This document shows, piece after piece, positions 34,362 through 42,959 of a stretch of DNA of 64,000 nt (position 1 is its first letter; each line of letters begins with the position of its first letter). The notes under the pieces were generated by a model. It ran no database searches and was not told where the DNA came from. It saw only the letters and a program-made list of their open reading frames with translations. Source of the stretch: Pollutimonas sp036675275. Lineage in GTDB: Bacteria > Pseudomonadota > Gammaproteobacteria > Burkholderiales > Burkholderiaceae_B. A program made the translations under genes and the position numbers. The stretch covers positions 124,001 through 188,000 of the forward strand of contig JAKFFG010000005.1 in assembly GCA_036675275.1 (NCBI GenBank). The letters run 5' to 3'.

Positions 34362-34796
34362 TCACTCATCTATCAGGCCCTTGTCTTGCAAGGCGCGCAG
34401 GGCATCGGGTCCTTCTTCTTCGTCGCTATCGAATATTTCTTCGCCGTCCAGCATGTAAGCGCGAAGAAGATATTCGAGCGCGCGTTCGTCCTCCAGATGC
34501 AGCAGCGCCTTGCCAAGCATGTAATGGACAAAGGGGTTCTCGATGCCTGCAGGGCAGTTGAGCGCATCGAACATGGCGTCCTTCGCCGCGGCATAGTCGC
34601 CCGACTGATAACTGGCGTCGCCAATGGAGGCATACAGCCAGACGGCAGCTTCCCAATTTTGTTTGGGTTCGGGCAACAGGGCAAGCGCTTCGCGCCAGGA
34701 CACCAGCGCGCCTTCGAAGTTTCCGTCGTCCAGCTTCAGATTGCCCTGCTCGGACAGATGCTCGATTCTGGTGTAGATGTCGTCAGGAAGTTCCAT
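34362..34796 (-). CDS. TPR-like protein, candidate immunity/adaptor (copy B)
   Basis: 144 residues from the ATG 34796 (MELPDDIYTRIEHLSEQGNL); an ATG at 34814 is an alternative. It is all-helical with TPR-like repeats (GNFEGALVSWREALALLPEP, SGDYAAAKDAMFDAL, ENPFVHYMLGKALLHLEDER) and ends in a highly acidic segment (DSDEEEGPDALRALQDKG). No signal peptide or membrane segment. It is related in layout to the neighbouring gene at 34867 (both share A..W...L..LPEP-type first repeats). Its place just after a PAAR-linked toxin gene suggests an immunity protein or effector chaperone. Function is inferred. Confidence 0.65.
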   Translation of the reverse strand: MELPDDIYTRIEHLSEQGNLKLDDGNFEGALVSWREALALLPEPKQNWEAAVWLYASIGDASYQSGDYAAAKDAMFDALNCPAGIENPFVHYMLGKALLHLEDERALEYLLRAYMLDGEEIFDSDEEEGPDALRALQDKGLIDE

Positions 34797-34866
34797 GCTT
34801 TTTCTCGTAGGCATTTTTGTGCTCCGCGATTCCTCACCGCGGCAGCTATATCAGTCGCAGTCCTGA

Positions 34867-35310
34867 TCACCGTTTTCCGGCGCCAGACCTCTCCAGATAA
34901 TAAGACAGGTAATCAGGTTTCGCGCCTTCGAAAGGCCGGCGTTTGTAGGTCTTGTACAAACCATCGAACAGGACATAGGCCTCATCCATATCTCCCACTT
35001 CGTAGAAAACCGTGGCGGCAAGGAACTCGGTATGCGGATCAGGTTCCGGACCATAGGCCGCGCGTGCCAACGCCAGCCATCGGGCCGCAGGCTCGGACTG
35101 CCCTGTATCGCGATAGAATTCCGTCAGCGCCACCGCCATGGACGCCGCAAAATCATGCTGCAGTCGAGGCTCGGGAATGCAGGACCAGGCCTCCAGGAAA
35201 TGTCGTTCGGCAGATGCCACGTCGCCCGCCTCCCATGCGCGCCTGCCCAGCCCGCCGTATTCATATACTTTTTCCCTGAGCTGCGGGGTCAAAGGAATAA
35301 CATCTGCCAT
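34867..35310 (-). CDS. TPR-like protein, candidate immunity protein (copy A)
   Basis: 147 residues (MADVIPLTPQLREKVYEYGG), ribosome site AGGAAC. Helical repeats: AWEAGDVASAERHFLEAWSC, FYRDTGQSEPAARWLALA and FYEVGDMDEAYVLFDGLYKT. Cytoplasmic, no signal peptide. It begins 20 bp after the stop of the PAAR-like toxin gene, the position expected for a cognate immunity protein; soluble cytoplasmic location fits a nuclease toxin. The second copy lies 70 bp downstream. Confidence 0.7.
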   Translation of the reverse strand: MADVIPLTPQLREKVYEYGGLGRRAWEAGDVASAERHFLEAWSCIPEPRLQHDFAASMAVALTEFYRDTGQSEPAARWLALARAAYGPEPDPHTEFLAATVFYEVGDMDEAYVLFDGLYKTYKRRPFEGAKPDYLSYYLERSGAGKR

Positions 35311-35330
35311 GCCTGTTCCTAAATTGTTTG

Positions 35331-36218
35331 CTACTTCAATGGTGGAAGATAACGTTCCAGGAGTTTAGCGCCCGCCGACCGGTTCAGGCTGTAATGATCC
35401 AGTATGTAGTTGTCGGCGTTGCGCATCCATTCGCGAACCTTGGGCGACTTGGCGCCATACTGTCTGCCCACTTGATTCCACCACCGGACCGCATCCGTGG
35501 GCGCGTGTGCCATATCCGCCTCCCGCAAGGGGTACCACTTATCATTGGACGCCTTGAACGTGGTATCGCCAGTCAGCGGATCATCGCGCAGCTTGTCCTG
35601 CCCGCGCATCCGTTCCTGGACTTTCTTCCCGGTGGCTGAGTTTTTACCCGGAGTGCGACCGAGGTATTTTTGGCGCAGACTCGTCTTGCCTGGCGACGCG
35701 CTCGTCGGCTGCGCACGTTTCGCCGCGTGACCCGCGCGCGCCGACTTGCCGCTGCTTGCCGTCTTTGCCGAACTGTTTCCGCCCTTGGCTGCGGCGGCGC
35801 CTTTCTTGGCGGCGCCGCCCTTGCCGCTGCCCGCGCCCAGCAATACGACCTTTACCTGGCTTGGGATCACGCGCGCTCCCAGCGCATTACAACGATTCTG
35901 CACCGCAAGGCTGGTCAGCCGGGTAGCCGGGATGCACTTGAACAGCACGTTCGGCACGCAGGTAATATGCCGGGATGGCCCCATGACCGAAGGCGAAATA
36001 AGGCCCAGGGCAAGGCCCGGGTTATCGCCATTCGACAACGGGATGGTGGTGAGCAGGTTATGCGCGGGCATTCCCATCAGCAAAATATTCCACGCATTCG
36101 GGATACCCATGGGGCCCAAGGCAAAATTCGGATAGGGAATTGGAATGAGGGCCGGCGGTGTCTTGCAGAGGTCGGGGAAGGCCAAGTCCATTCCCATCAG
36201 CTGGCAATTGGCGAACAT
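35331..36218 (-). CDS. PAAR-like (DUF4150) T6SS effector with C-terminal putative HNH/Endo VII-type nuclease
   Basis: 295 residues from the ATG 36218 (ribosome site GAGAGGG). Residues 1-130 are a DUF4150 PAAR-like spike tip (MFANCQLMGMDLAFPDLCKT, PYPNFALGPMGIPNAWNILL). Residues 131-190 are a Lys/Ala/Ser/Gly-rich linker. The C-terminal 105 residues hold DMAH (Asp235, His238), WWNQVGRQYGAKSPKVREWM, NYILDHYSLNRSAGAK. This resembles HNH/Endo VII-fold polymorphic toxins such as the GH-E type (D-M-G/A-H...NRS). The likely role is a VgrG-borne nuclease delivered to rivals. The exact toxin family is not certain. Two TPR-like genes follow. Confidence 0.75.
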   Translation of the reverse strand: MFANCQLMGMDLAFPDLCKTPPALIPIPYPNFALGPMGIPNAWNILLMGMPAHNLLTTIPLSNGDNPGLALGLISPSVMGPSRHITCVPNVLFKCIPATRLTSLAVQNRCNALGARVIPSQVKVVLLGAGSGKGGAAKKGAAAAKGGNSSAKTASSGKSARAGHAAKRAQPTSASPGKTSLRQKYLGRTPGKNSATGKKVQERMRGQDKLRDDPLTGDTTFKASNDKWYPLREADMAHAPTDAVRWWNQVGRQYGAKSPKVREWMRNADNYILDHYSLNRSAGAKLLERYLPPLK

Positions 36219-36222
36219 TCTG

Positions 36223-37317
36223 TCAATCCCTCTCGGCTGCTGCGGGGCCCGCATTCAAGGCGGCGGGCCGGCAGGCCGACCAGCGTTCGGCCTCGTACAG
36301 CAGCGCATCGTTCTCGAGCACACCGGCGCGCGAAGTCCAGCGCGCATCGAGGGTGTCGGCCCGGTGCAACTGCGTGCGCGTGAAACGGCTATCGCGGAAA
36401 TCCGCAAGCCGCAGATCGGCATAGGAAAAATCAGCATAGGCGAGATCAGCATGCGCAAACGTCGCCGCCTCGCAGCGGGATCTGTGCAGTATGGCTTGCG
36501 TCAGGTCAGCCCCCTCGAAGTCAGTCTTTTCAAGACAGGCATCGGCCCAGATGCTTTGCGGATACCGGCCGGCCCTGCAATCACTCAAAGTCAGATCAGC
36601 GTGCGCAAACATCGTTCTTGCGGCCTGCGCGCCCGCCAGGATGGCATGCCGCAACGATGCCCCCTTGAAATTGCTCTGGCCCAGCAGCGCGGCGCCAAGA
36701 TCGCAGGCGTCCATGCGGCAATCAGTAAATTGGCAACGCTCGAGGCGGTGCCCATGCAATTTCTGACCCGAAAGGTCGATATCGACACACACCACACCAT
36801 CCCAGTGCGTACCGGCCAGTACAGCATGAGACAAGTCGCCCGAATACAGCAACGTCCGGTCCAGTATGGTTTCAGCCAGGTCGACCCCGGTCAGATTGCA
36901 TTCGGAAAACGACGACGCGGGCAACTGTGTGCCCACAAACCGGGCCGCAGTGAGATCGGTCCGAATGAAGTGGCATTCGGTCAGCACCGCACTTGAAAAA
37001 TCCGCGCCCGCCGCCGAACCATGAGACCAGTTCATTCCCCGCGCTGCGGGCAGACGCAGGCTGGCCTGGGTCGCGTCGCAGCGGTGAAATGCACAGTCGT
37101 CCAGCAAGGCGCCATCCCAGTGAGAGCCCTGGAGCGAGCATTCGCTGAACCGGGAGTCGCGCCAGTCCAGCCCATTCATCGCGACGCCGCGAAGGTCGCA
37201 GCGCACCACCATGGCACCCGCATAATCGCCGGGGGAGAAAGCCACGGCGCGCAGGTCGAGATCGGCCAGCACTTCGCCGCTCTTGATGAGTTTGCGCACG
37301 TCGTCGGCCGTCATCAT
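36223..37317 (-). CDS. pentapeptide-repeat protein of the T6SS cargo module
   Basis: 364 residues from the ATG 37317, which overlaps the stop of the DUF2169 gene (ATGA). After about 40 N-terminal residues (MMTADDVRKLIKSGEVLADL) nearly the whole chain is pentapeptide repeats of the A(D/N)LxX type, e.g. SNFKGASLRHAILAG and HADLAYADFSYADLRLADF. Such proteins fold into right-handed quadrilateral beta-helices. In DUF2169/DUF4150 loci they are thought to act as adaptors or spike parts; that is inference here. The C-terminus is Ala-rich without repeats. Confidence 0.8.
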   Translation of the reverse strand: MMTADDVRKLIKSGEVLADLDLRAVAFSPGDYAGAMVVRCDLRGVAMNGLDWRDSRFSECSLQGSHWDGALLDDCAFHRCDATQASLRLPAARGMNWSHGSAAGADFSSAVLTECHFIRTDLTAARFVGTQLPASSFSECNLTGVDLAETILDRTLLYSGDLSHAVLAGTHWDGVVCVDIDLSGQKLHGHRLERCQFTDCRMDACDLGAALLGQSNFKGASLRHAILAGAQAARTMFAHADLTLSDCRAGRYPQSIWADACLEKTDFEGADLTQAILHRSRCEAATFAHADLAYADFSYADLRLADFRDSRFTRTQLHRADTLDARWTSRAGVLENDALLYEAERWSACRPAALNAGPAAAERD

Positions 37318-40022
37318 GTCTCGTCTCCTGTGGCGTCCGCGACCGGCAGGGTCTTGGTCCATTTCGTATATGCCCTGGCGTTGCGCGTGCTGGCGTCGAG
37401 CCTGCCCTGCGAGATGTCGGCCCGAAAGAGATTGGCATCGCTCAGATCGGCAAACCGGAGATCGCTTTTCGACAAAATGGCGTCGATCCAGTCCGACTGG
37501 CGCATGTCGGCGCCGGTCAGATCGCATTCCATCAGCAAGGTTCCTCCGGCATCGGCGCCCCGGAAATTGGCTTCGCGCAGGCTCGATTCAGAAAGGTCGC
37601 TGGTATGCAGCCGCGCTCCATCAAATTGCGCGCCGTCGAGATCGAGTCCGCGCAGACTGCATTCATGCAGCCAGGCGTTGGAGAACAGAGCGCCCGCCAT
37701 ATCGGTCTGGACCGCGCAGCATGTGACCAGGTGGCTATGGATAAAACTGATCGGACTGACGCAAATACTTTGCACCCATCCGCAAGCCGTCAAGGTGGCA
37801 TGACTGAAGTCGACGGCATCCAGCTCGCAGTCCAGCCAGACGACCCGGCGCAAGTCCGCGTGGTCGAAATGAACGCGCGTGAAACGGCTTTCCCTGGAGA
37901 AGTTCAAGGACTGGATACGGGCCCGCGTGTAACGGCAATCAGTCAGGTCCAGCCCGGCAGCCGAACACTGCTGCATCGTTGCATCATCAAACCGGCAGTC
38001 GGCGAAAACAGCCCCATCAAGAACCGTCTCCATGAACGTGGCGCGCTCGAACGATACATTGCGGGCGATCAGTTCCCCAAGATTTGCACCCTTGAAAATG
38101 GCGCCGCTCATATCCGCGTCCTGCAGCTGCGCTCGCGTCAGTACGGCTTCGGTCAGGTCGGCGCCAACCAGCGATACGCCGCTCAGGTCCGCCATCTCCA
38201 GCCATGTGCCGCGACACCGGGCGCCGGACAGGTCCATTCCGGACAGATCGATACCGGTCAGGTCCAGGCCCGACAGATCGCGGCTCCCCTGCATCAAAGC
38301 CGTCACCCGGCGGCGCATGCGTACGCTGCGTCCGCCCAGCGCCGCCCGGGCGGGCGACTGTAAGTGGGCACCAAGCCGGTAAAGGCGAGCCATGCCGTCC
38401 TGCCCCTTGTCGAGCATGGTCTGTACTTCTTCGGGTCCCATGGTCGGCGTAGCAGCCGCGCCGCTTGCCGGCGCAGCGTCGTCATTGACGGCCCTCAGAC
38501 GCATCGCATCCCTAGTCTTACGGTCGCGTGTCTGCGAGTCCCGCGCCATGGCCACTAACGCGGCCGCCTGCACGCCTTTATTGATACGCGGCGGTCCACC
38601 GGCAGGCTGGTCCGCGAGACTTTGCGCGAGCGTCGTCATACCAGTCCGGGCCTCAGGCGCATCGCCAAAAGACTCACCCAGAGTGGTCTGCGCCTGCCGG
38701 CGCTGTTTCAGCGCTTGGACCTTGGCAAGGCGGGCATCCCGTCTCCCTCTGCGCGCGAGCTCGGGCAAATCGTCCAGCGAAGTCAGGCGGGCAGGAGCTT
38801 GCCCGTCCATCCCATAGGCCGACGGGTCGTGGCCCGCCGCCTTTGCACGAGCCAGCATGTCTTCACGCAAGCGCCCGGCACGCCGCTGCTGATTCACCAG
38901 CAACGGTTTGTCCATCATGCTCGACTCATCGAGCATGCCGTCGCCACGCAGTGCCGACTCGGGCAGCAAGTCTTTGTCTCTCAGCGCGAACAAAGGACCG
39001 GAATCGCGAGGAAGACGTTGCGCCAGGACGCGACCGTAGTAGCCCCACTCGCGCAGCGGTTCATCGACGTGCTCGAGCGCGGGCATCATGACCGCGATAT
39101 CGGATGCGTCATCGACTCGTGTTTCAACGGTGCCATGGAATATGAGCAGGACCCGCTCCTGGTCGGGGAAGAACCATGCCGTGGTATGCCGCAAGGCGAC
39201 TTCTTCCGGAAGCTCGGAGTCATCCGCCACGGAGCGCCTGAAGAAACAACGTGCCCGCCACCCGGGCAACCGGCCTTGTAGACACTCCTGCTGCGGATGC
39301 ATATTCCAGATTTCGTACTCGGTGCGAGGCTCGAACGATGCGCGATCCACATGCCATTGATCCGGCGTTGCGGCATTGAAAAAATAGGGATCGAGGGAGT
39401 TCGGCAGGCCTGGAAAACCGTCGGCAAGCCAGGAGAGTTCAAACCCGCCCGCACGCTTGAAACGGCGCGGCCGTACCGGCGACACCGGGCCAAAAGAAAC
39501 AGGCTGGAATGCCTGGCCTTCGCGCGTGGCTCGACCTTCCAGAGGCTCGATGTTCGGGACCGCCCTGGGGCCCTCCCGTGCGCGCTCCGCGCCGATTCCA
39601 CAAGGGTTCTCGGCCACGTCCGGGCCGCCATAAGTATGGCGCCAATCGACTGGCACGCCCTGTACCGGACCAGGCAGGCTCATGCCGCCGCTGGTCCAGG
39701 TTCGATCTCCGGATACGATGAGGCTTTTTTCCAAACCTCCTACCCGTACCCGTACCGCACAGGAGCCTGGGTCGGCAGCCCCATGCGCCCACGCGCTGCC
39801 CGACACGAGAAATTCGGCACATGGCTTGGGAATGCCCAGATCCAGCACGCTGTCTTCTTCCAGCGCCGCATTGGCAGTCTTCCACAGTTCGGCCTCCGGC
39901 AGCAAGATGGGATCCGGCTCCAGAGTGGCCATCGCCATTACGGCAACACCCAACTGATGCCGGCCGAGATAGGTATAGGGCCTGGTCAGCAGGCTCAAGC
40001 GCAAGGGCTTTATGATGCGCAT
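37314..40022 (-). CDS. DUF2169 protein fused to pentapeptide repeats (T6SS adaptor)
   Basis: 902 residues from the ATG 40022 (MRIIKPLRLSLLTRPYTYLG). The N-terminal 330 residues are a DUF2169 domain (QGVPVDWRHTYGGPDVAENP; FFNAATPDQWHVD; FFPDQERVLLIFHGTVE), a family of T6SS adaptors that load cargo onto VgrG. A basic, Arg/Ala-rich linker follows (about 400-560), then pentapeptide repeats from about 575 to 885 (SGLDLTGIDLSGMDLSGARC). It overlaps the next pentapeptide gene by 4 bp. The partner is probably the DUF4150-nuclease encoded two genes on. Confidence 0.85.
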   Translation of the reverse strand: MRIIKPLRLSLLTRPYTYLGRHQLGVAVMAMATLEPDPILLPEAELWKTANAALEEDSVLDLGIPKPCAEFLVSGSAWAHGAADPGSCAVRVRVGGLEKSLIVSGDRTWTSGGMSLPGPVQGVPVDWRHTYGGPDVAENPCGIGAERAREGPRAVPNIEPLEGRATREGQAFQPVSFGPVSPVRPRRFKRAGGFELSWLADGFPGLPNSLDPYFFNAATPDQWHVDRASFEPRTEYEIWNMHPQQECLQGRLPGWRARCFFRRSVADDSELPEEVALRHTTAWFFPDQERVLLIFHGTVETRVDDASDIAVMMPALEHVDEPLREWGYYGRVLAQRLPRDSGPLFALRDKDLLPESALRGDGMLDESSMMDKPLLVNQQRRAGRLREDMLARAKAAGHDPSAYGMDGQAPARLTSLDDLPELARRGRRDARLAKVQALKQRRQAQTTLGESFGDAPEARTGMTTLAQSLADQPAGGPPRINKGVQAAALVAMARDSQTRDRKTRDAMRLRAVNDDAAPASGAAATPTMGPEEVQTMLDKGQDGMARLYRLGAHLQSPARAALGGRSVRMRRRVTALMQGSRDLSGLDLTGIDLSGMDLSGARCRGTWLEMADLSGVSLVGADLTEAVLTRAQLQDADMSGAIFKGANLGELIARNVSFERATFMETVLDGAVFADCRFDDATMQQCSAAGLDLTDCRYTRARIQSLNFSRESRFTRVHFDHADLRRVVWLDCELDAVDFSHATLTACGWVQSICVSPISFIHSHLVTCCAVQTDMAGALFSNAWLHECSLRGLDLDGAQFDGARLHTSDLSESSLREANFRGADAGGTLLMECDLTGADMRQSDWIDAILSKSDLRFADLSDANLFRADISQGRLDASTRNARAYTKWTKTLPVADATGDET

Positions 40023-40029
40023 CGTCCCG

Positions 40030-40503
40030 CTACCGGATGCTGACCGGCGTATGGCGCCGGTCGACCGCCACGCGGGAATCATCGTCTTTGTCATACAGCA
40101 AATGAATGCTGCTGCCTGACATAAAGTTCGAGAGCAAGGCATCCTCGACCCACAGGTCCAGCCCCACCTGGCGACTGCCGCCCTCCACCACCATGTCTAC
40201 CGTAAGCCCTATGCGGCTGCGCCGCGTGGTCTCTGACTCCAGCGTACCCAGCCGCTGGACCGAGAGCACCGTGCCGGATGTCGCGCGCGCATCATCGTCG
40301 GCCTCGAGCCGGGCGGCCAGCTTTTCTTCGGCGCTGGGCAAGTAGCCATTCAGGGCGAGCACTGAAAAGAACAACACGAAGACGGCGACCACGCCGATCG
40401 ACCAGGCAGGCAGCCCATCTTTCATGAACCAATAACAGAACCACGCAAAAACCAGCGTAGCCACGCCAGCCACTTTCAGGGCAATCATGGTCTCGCGCGT
40501 CAT
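40030..40503 (-). CDS. small inner-membrane protein of the T6SS cargo module
   Basis: 157 residues from the ATG 40503 (MTRETMIALKVAGVATLVFA). Two membrane segments (about 7-28 and 34-53) are followed by a soluble beta-rich domain (SGTVLSVQRLGTLESETTRR, then IGLTVDMVVEGGSRQVGLDL) ending in LLYDKDDDSRVAVDRR. The start overlaps the stop of the 29-codon ORF (ATGA). The C-terminal domain is reminiscent of DUF3592-type small beta domains, but I cannot assign it. Being cotranscribed with vgrG it may protect the producer or assist effector handling. Confidence 0.7.
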   Translation of the reverse strand: MTRETMIALKVAGVATLVFAWFCYWFMKDGLPAWSIGVVAVFVLFFSVLALNGYLPSAEEKLAARLEADDDARATSGTVLSVQRLGTLESETTRRSRIGLTVDMVVEGGSRQVGLDLWVEDALLSNFMSGSSIHLLYDKDDDSRVAVDRRHTPVSIR

Positions 40504-40589
40504 GCCGGCAATGTCTCCGCGGCAACTTTCAAGGTGGCCTGCCGCGTAGCCAACGTGCTCATCAATTCTTCCATCATCATGCGGCTCAT
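40500..40589 (-). CDS. 29-codon ORF coupled on both sides (between vgrG and membrane gene)
   Basis: The ATG at 40589 overlaps the vgrG stop (ATGA) and its TGA at 40500-40502 overlaps the ATG of the membrane-protein gene (again ATGA). The product begins MSRMMMEELMSTLATRQA and ends with a short polar helix; it would be a 29-residue amphipathic peptide. The double 4-base overlap argues that ribosomes pass through it, either as a real microprotein or as a coupling device for the next gene. No family known to me. Confidence 0.5.
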   Translation of the reverse strand: MSRMMMEELMSTLATRQATLKVAAETLPA

Positions 40590-42934
40590 GTAAACAAGTT
40601 GACGACCTGGCTGACGACATAGGCGCCGCCGGACTGCACCCTGGCGGCGGCAGTGACGGCCACGTCGGCGACGGTCTGGGTGATTCTGGTCGCACCGCCC
40701 TCGTTCCTGAAATCGAAGTAGTCCAGCTTGAGAACGGCCCACTGGAAGTTCACACCGTACACCTGCGCCCTGACGCCCCACGCGTCCGCCGAAACGCCCA
40801 CGACCGACAGCCTCGCCGGGGTTCCCCTCATGTAGCTTGCTTGCCAGAAAGCGGTGGCTCCGGAGTTATTGACCGTCCAGGACGGCGTATTGACGGTCAC
40901 GCTCGTGTCCGCATTGACGGTGACAGCACCCGTTATTGTCTGGTCCAGCGTTCCCGTCAACGTGGAGGTCGTGTTGCCCGTAACGGTTTCGTTCACTGCG
41001 CCGGTGATAGTGTCAGTCACGTCACCTGTGATCTCCCGAACGACCGCGCCCGTTGTGGTTTGCGTAAGATCGCCGGTTATCGTTTCATCGACCTTGCCGT
41101 TCACGGTATCCACCACGGGACCCGTGATGGTCCGTGTGACGTCGCCGGTTGTGGTCTGAGTCAGATTGCCGGTAATGGTTTCATCAACATTGCCGGTGAT
41201 CGTTTCGACAATATCGCCCGTGAACGTGCGCGTTTCGTTGCCGTTGACTGTTTCGTTGACCGCGCCTGTCACAGTGCGATCCGCACCGGCATGAAAGGTT
41301 TCACTTTCGTGGCCTTGCGTGGTTGCAACGCGCGCACCCATTACGGTCAAGGTGTCGCTACCTTGTATCAACGTAGTGCGGTTGCCGTCCACGGTATGCA
41401 GCTCGTTGCATTCGACTTCCGTGTTCAAATCGCGCTCCGCGTGCAGCCAGATGCGCTCCATGCCGGCCCTGTCCTCGAACATCAGCGCGTTCGCGGCCGA
41501 CCGGTCACCATCCTTGCTTCGACTCAGGAAGCCGCTCTGTGTCGCGTTGCCGGGCAGCTCCCACGGCGGCATGTTGCTGGCGTTGAAGACCCGGCCGACA
41601 ATAATAGGCCGGTCAGGATAACCGCCGATAAAGTCGACGATGACTTCATCATTCACGCGCGGCAGCTGGATGCCTCCAAAGCCTCCGCCGGCCCAAGGGC
41701 TGGACACCCGCACCCAGCAGGAACTGTTTTCATTGGTCTTGCCGTAACGATCCCACCGAAACTGCACCTTGACACAGCCATAGCGATCGGTCCAGATCTG
41801 TTCGCCGGACTTGCCCACCACCCTGGCCGTCTGCGGACCGTGCGTGCGGGGCAACGGCGTAACACGGGGCGGACGAAACTGCAGTGTGCCCGGGACCATG
41901 AGGAAATCGACTTCGAACAGGCTTTCGGTCTGCGCACCGGTGGAATAGCCGGTTTCCTTGATGCGGTACGTGACAGCGCGCACGAGGTACTCGCGGTTCT
42001 CGGACAAGCGTGGATGGTTAAGAAGGCTGACAACACAACCGGGAGCCAGCGATCTGGAGTTGCTCTGGCCCGAGACCTCGGATTGCTGCGTCTGCAGCGC
42101 CTCGAGCCGGACCCGGGAATAATGCTCTCCCTGATCCGGCTCGGTATAGCCGCCCAGCCATTCATAGACTTCGAGATCGCCGTGCGAGTAGGGCCCCGGA
42201 TTGCTGCGCAATACGTCCAGACTGGCCGACGGTTTCTTGAAGTCATAGTCGACCGTGGCGAACTTTCCCGGCGTGACTTGCTCGGCCGGCTCCCATCGCG
42301 ATATATATTCCCTGTCTGGCTGGGCCACGCGATCGGGACCAAAATAAGGGATGGTGTCCGCCCCGTCAAATGGTTCATGCTGCGCGATATCGTCGGAAAT
42401 CACCAGCGTATGCGCACCTTCTTCATGCTTGAACCAATAGTACATTCCTTCGTGCTCCATCAATCTGCTGATGAAGGCAAAATCCGACTCCTCATACTGA
42501 ACACAGTACTCCCATTTCCGATAGGAACCGCCCAGCTTGAACTCCACCGGATAGTCATAGTCGGCCAGCACCTCGCGGATGACGTCAGGCACTGTGGATT
42601 CCTGGAATATCTTGCTGTCTTTTGTCTGGGTCAAATACCACAACCAGGGCCGCAAGGTGGCGCGGTACACGTAGTGCCTGGATGTGGGTGTGGCCCGCCC
42701 CACCATCTTGCAGCGGATCACCTGACCGCACAGGTAGCGCGGCGCCAGCAGGCCGCGATCGATGCGCACGGTCACGGCCTGGCTAAGCAGATCTTTCAGG
42801 TTGAGCAGATGGGACTCGGACACCATGTCGACATCGAACTCGAATAAAGTGGACAGAGCTTCTTCGCCATGCATGGACCAGAAATGCAGCGTGCCGGGCG
42901 GTAAAGGCGTGAGGACTTCGGTAAGGCGATTCAT
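40586..42934 (-). CDS. vgrG: T6SS spike protein VgrG (TssI) with repeat-rich C-terminus
   Basis: 782 residues from the ATG 42934. The gp27-like part (about 1-380) contains GLLAPRYLCGQVIRCKMVG and RLMEHEGMYYWFKHEEGAHT; the OB-fold gp5 part has YGCVKVQFRWDRYGKTNENS and SSPWAGGGFGGIQLPRVNDE. Residues about 548-678 form a long series of ~8-residue repeats (T.TG.V.ET) that should extend the beta-helical needle. A non-repetitive 100-residue tail follows (WQASYMRGTPARLSVVGVSA and beyond), of unknown function. It lies after DUF3540 and heads the cargo module. Confidence 0.94.
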   Translation of the reverse strand: MNRLTEVLTPLPPGTLHFWSMHGEEALSTLFEFDVDMVSESHLLNLKDLLSQAVTVRIDRGLLAPRYLCGQVIRCKMVGRATPTSRHYVYRATLRPWLWYLTQTKDSKIFQESTVPDVIREVLADYDYPVEFKLGGSYRKWEYCVQYEESDFAFISRLMEHEGMYYWFKHEEGAHTLVISDDIAQHEPFDGADTIPYFGPDRVAQPDREYISRWEPAEQVTPGKFATVDYDFKKPSASLDVLRSNPGPYSHGDLEVYEWLGGYTEPDQGEHYSRVRLEALQTQQSEVSGQSNSRSLAPGCVVSLLNHPRLSENREYLVRAVTYRIKETGYSTGAQTESLFEVDFLMVPGTLQFRPPRVTPLPRTHGPQTARVVGKSGEQIWTDRYGCVKVQFRWDRYGKTNENSSCWVRVSSPWAGGGFGGIQLPRVNDEVIVDFIGGYPDRPIIVGRVFNASNMPPWELPGNATQSGFLSRSKDGDRSAANALMFEDRAGMERIWLHAERDLNTEVECNELHTVDGNRTTLIQGSDTLTVMGARVATTQGHESETFHAGADRTVTGAVNETVNGNETRTFTGDIVETITGNVDETITGNLTQTTTGDVTRTITGPVVDTVNGKVDETITGDLTQTTTGAVVREITGDVTDTITGAVNETVTGNTTSTLTGTLDQTITGAVTVNADTSVTVNTPSWTVNNSGATAFWQASYMRGTPARLSVVGVSADAWGVRAQVYGVNFQWAVLKLDYFDFRNEGGATRITQTVADVAVTAAARVQSGGAYVVSQVVNLFT

Positions 42935-42959
42935 CGTTGACTCCCTGTTTTCACGCCCA

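Noticed and set aside
35331..36254. Classical Zn-binding PAAR motif in the effector
   Set aside because: The N-terminal domain fits DUF4150 (PAAR-like) instead; the short PAAR repeat pattern is not seen.
40900..41290. Regularly spaced similar DNA segments suggestive of a CRISPR array
   Set aside because: Spacing is codon-based, units are imperfect and have no unique spacers; they encode the VgrG TxTG repeats.
40841..42847. 668-codon rightward open frame opposite vgrG
   Set aside because: Antisense to an intact VgrG; its repeats only mirror the VgrG needle repeats.
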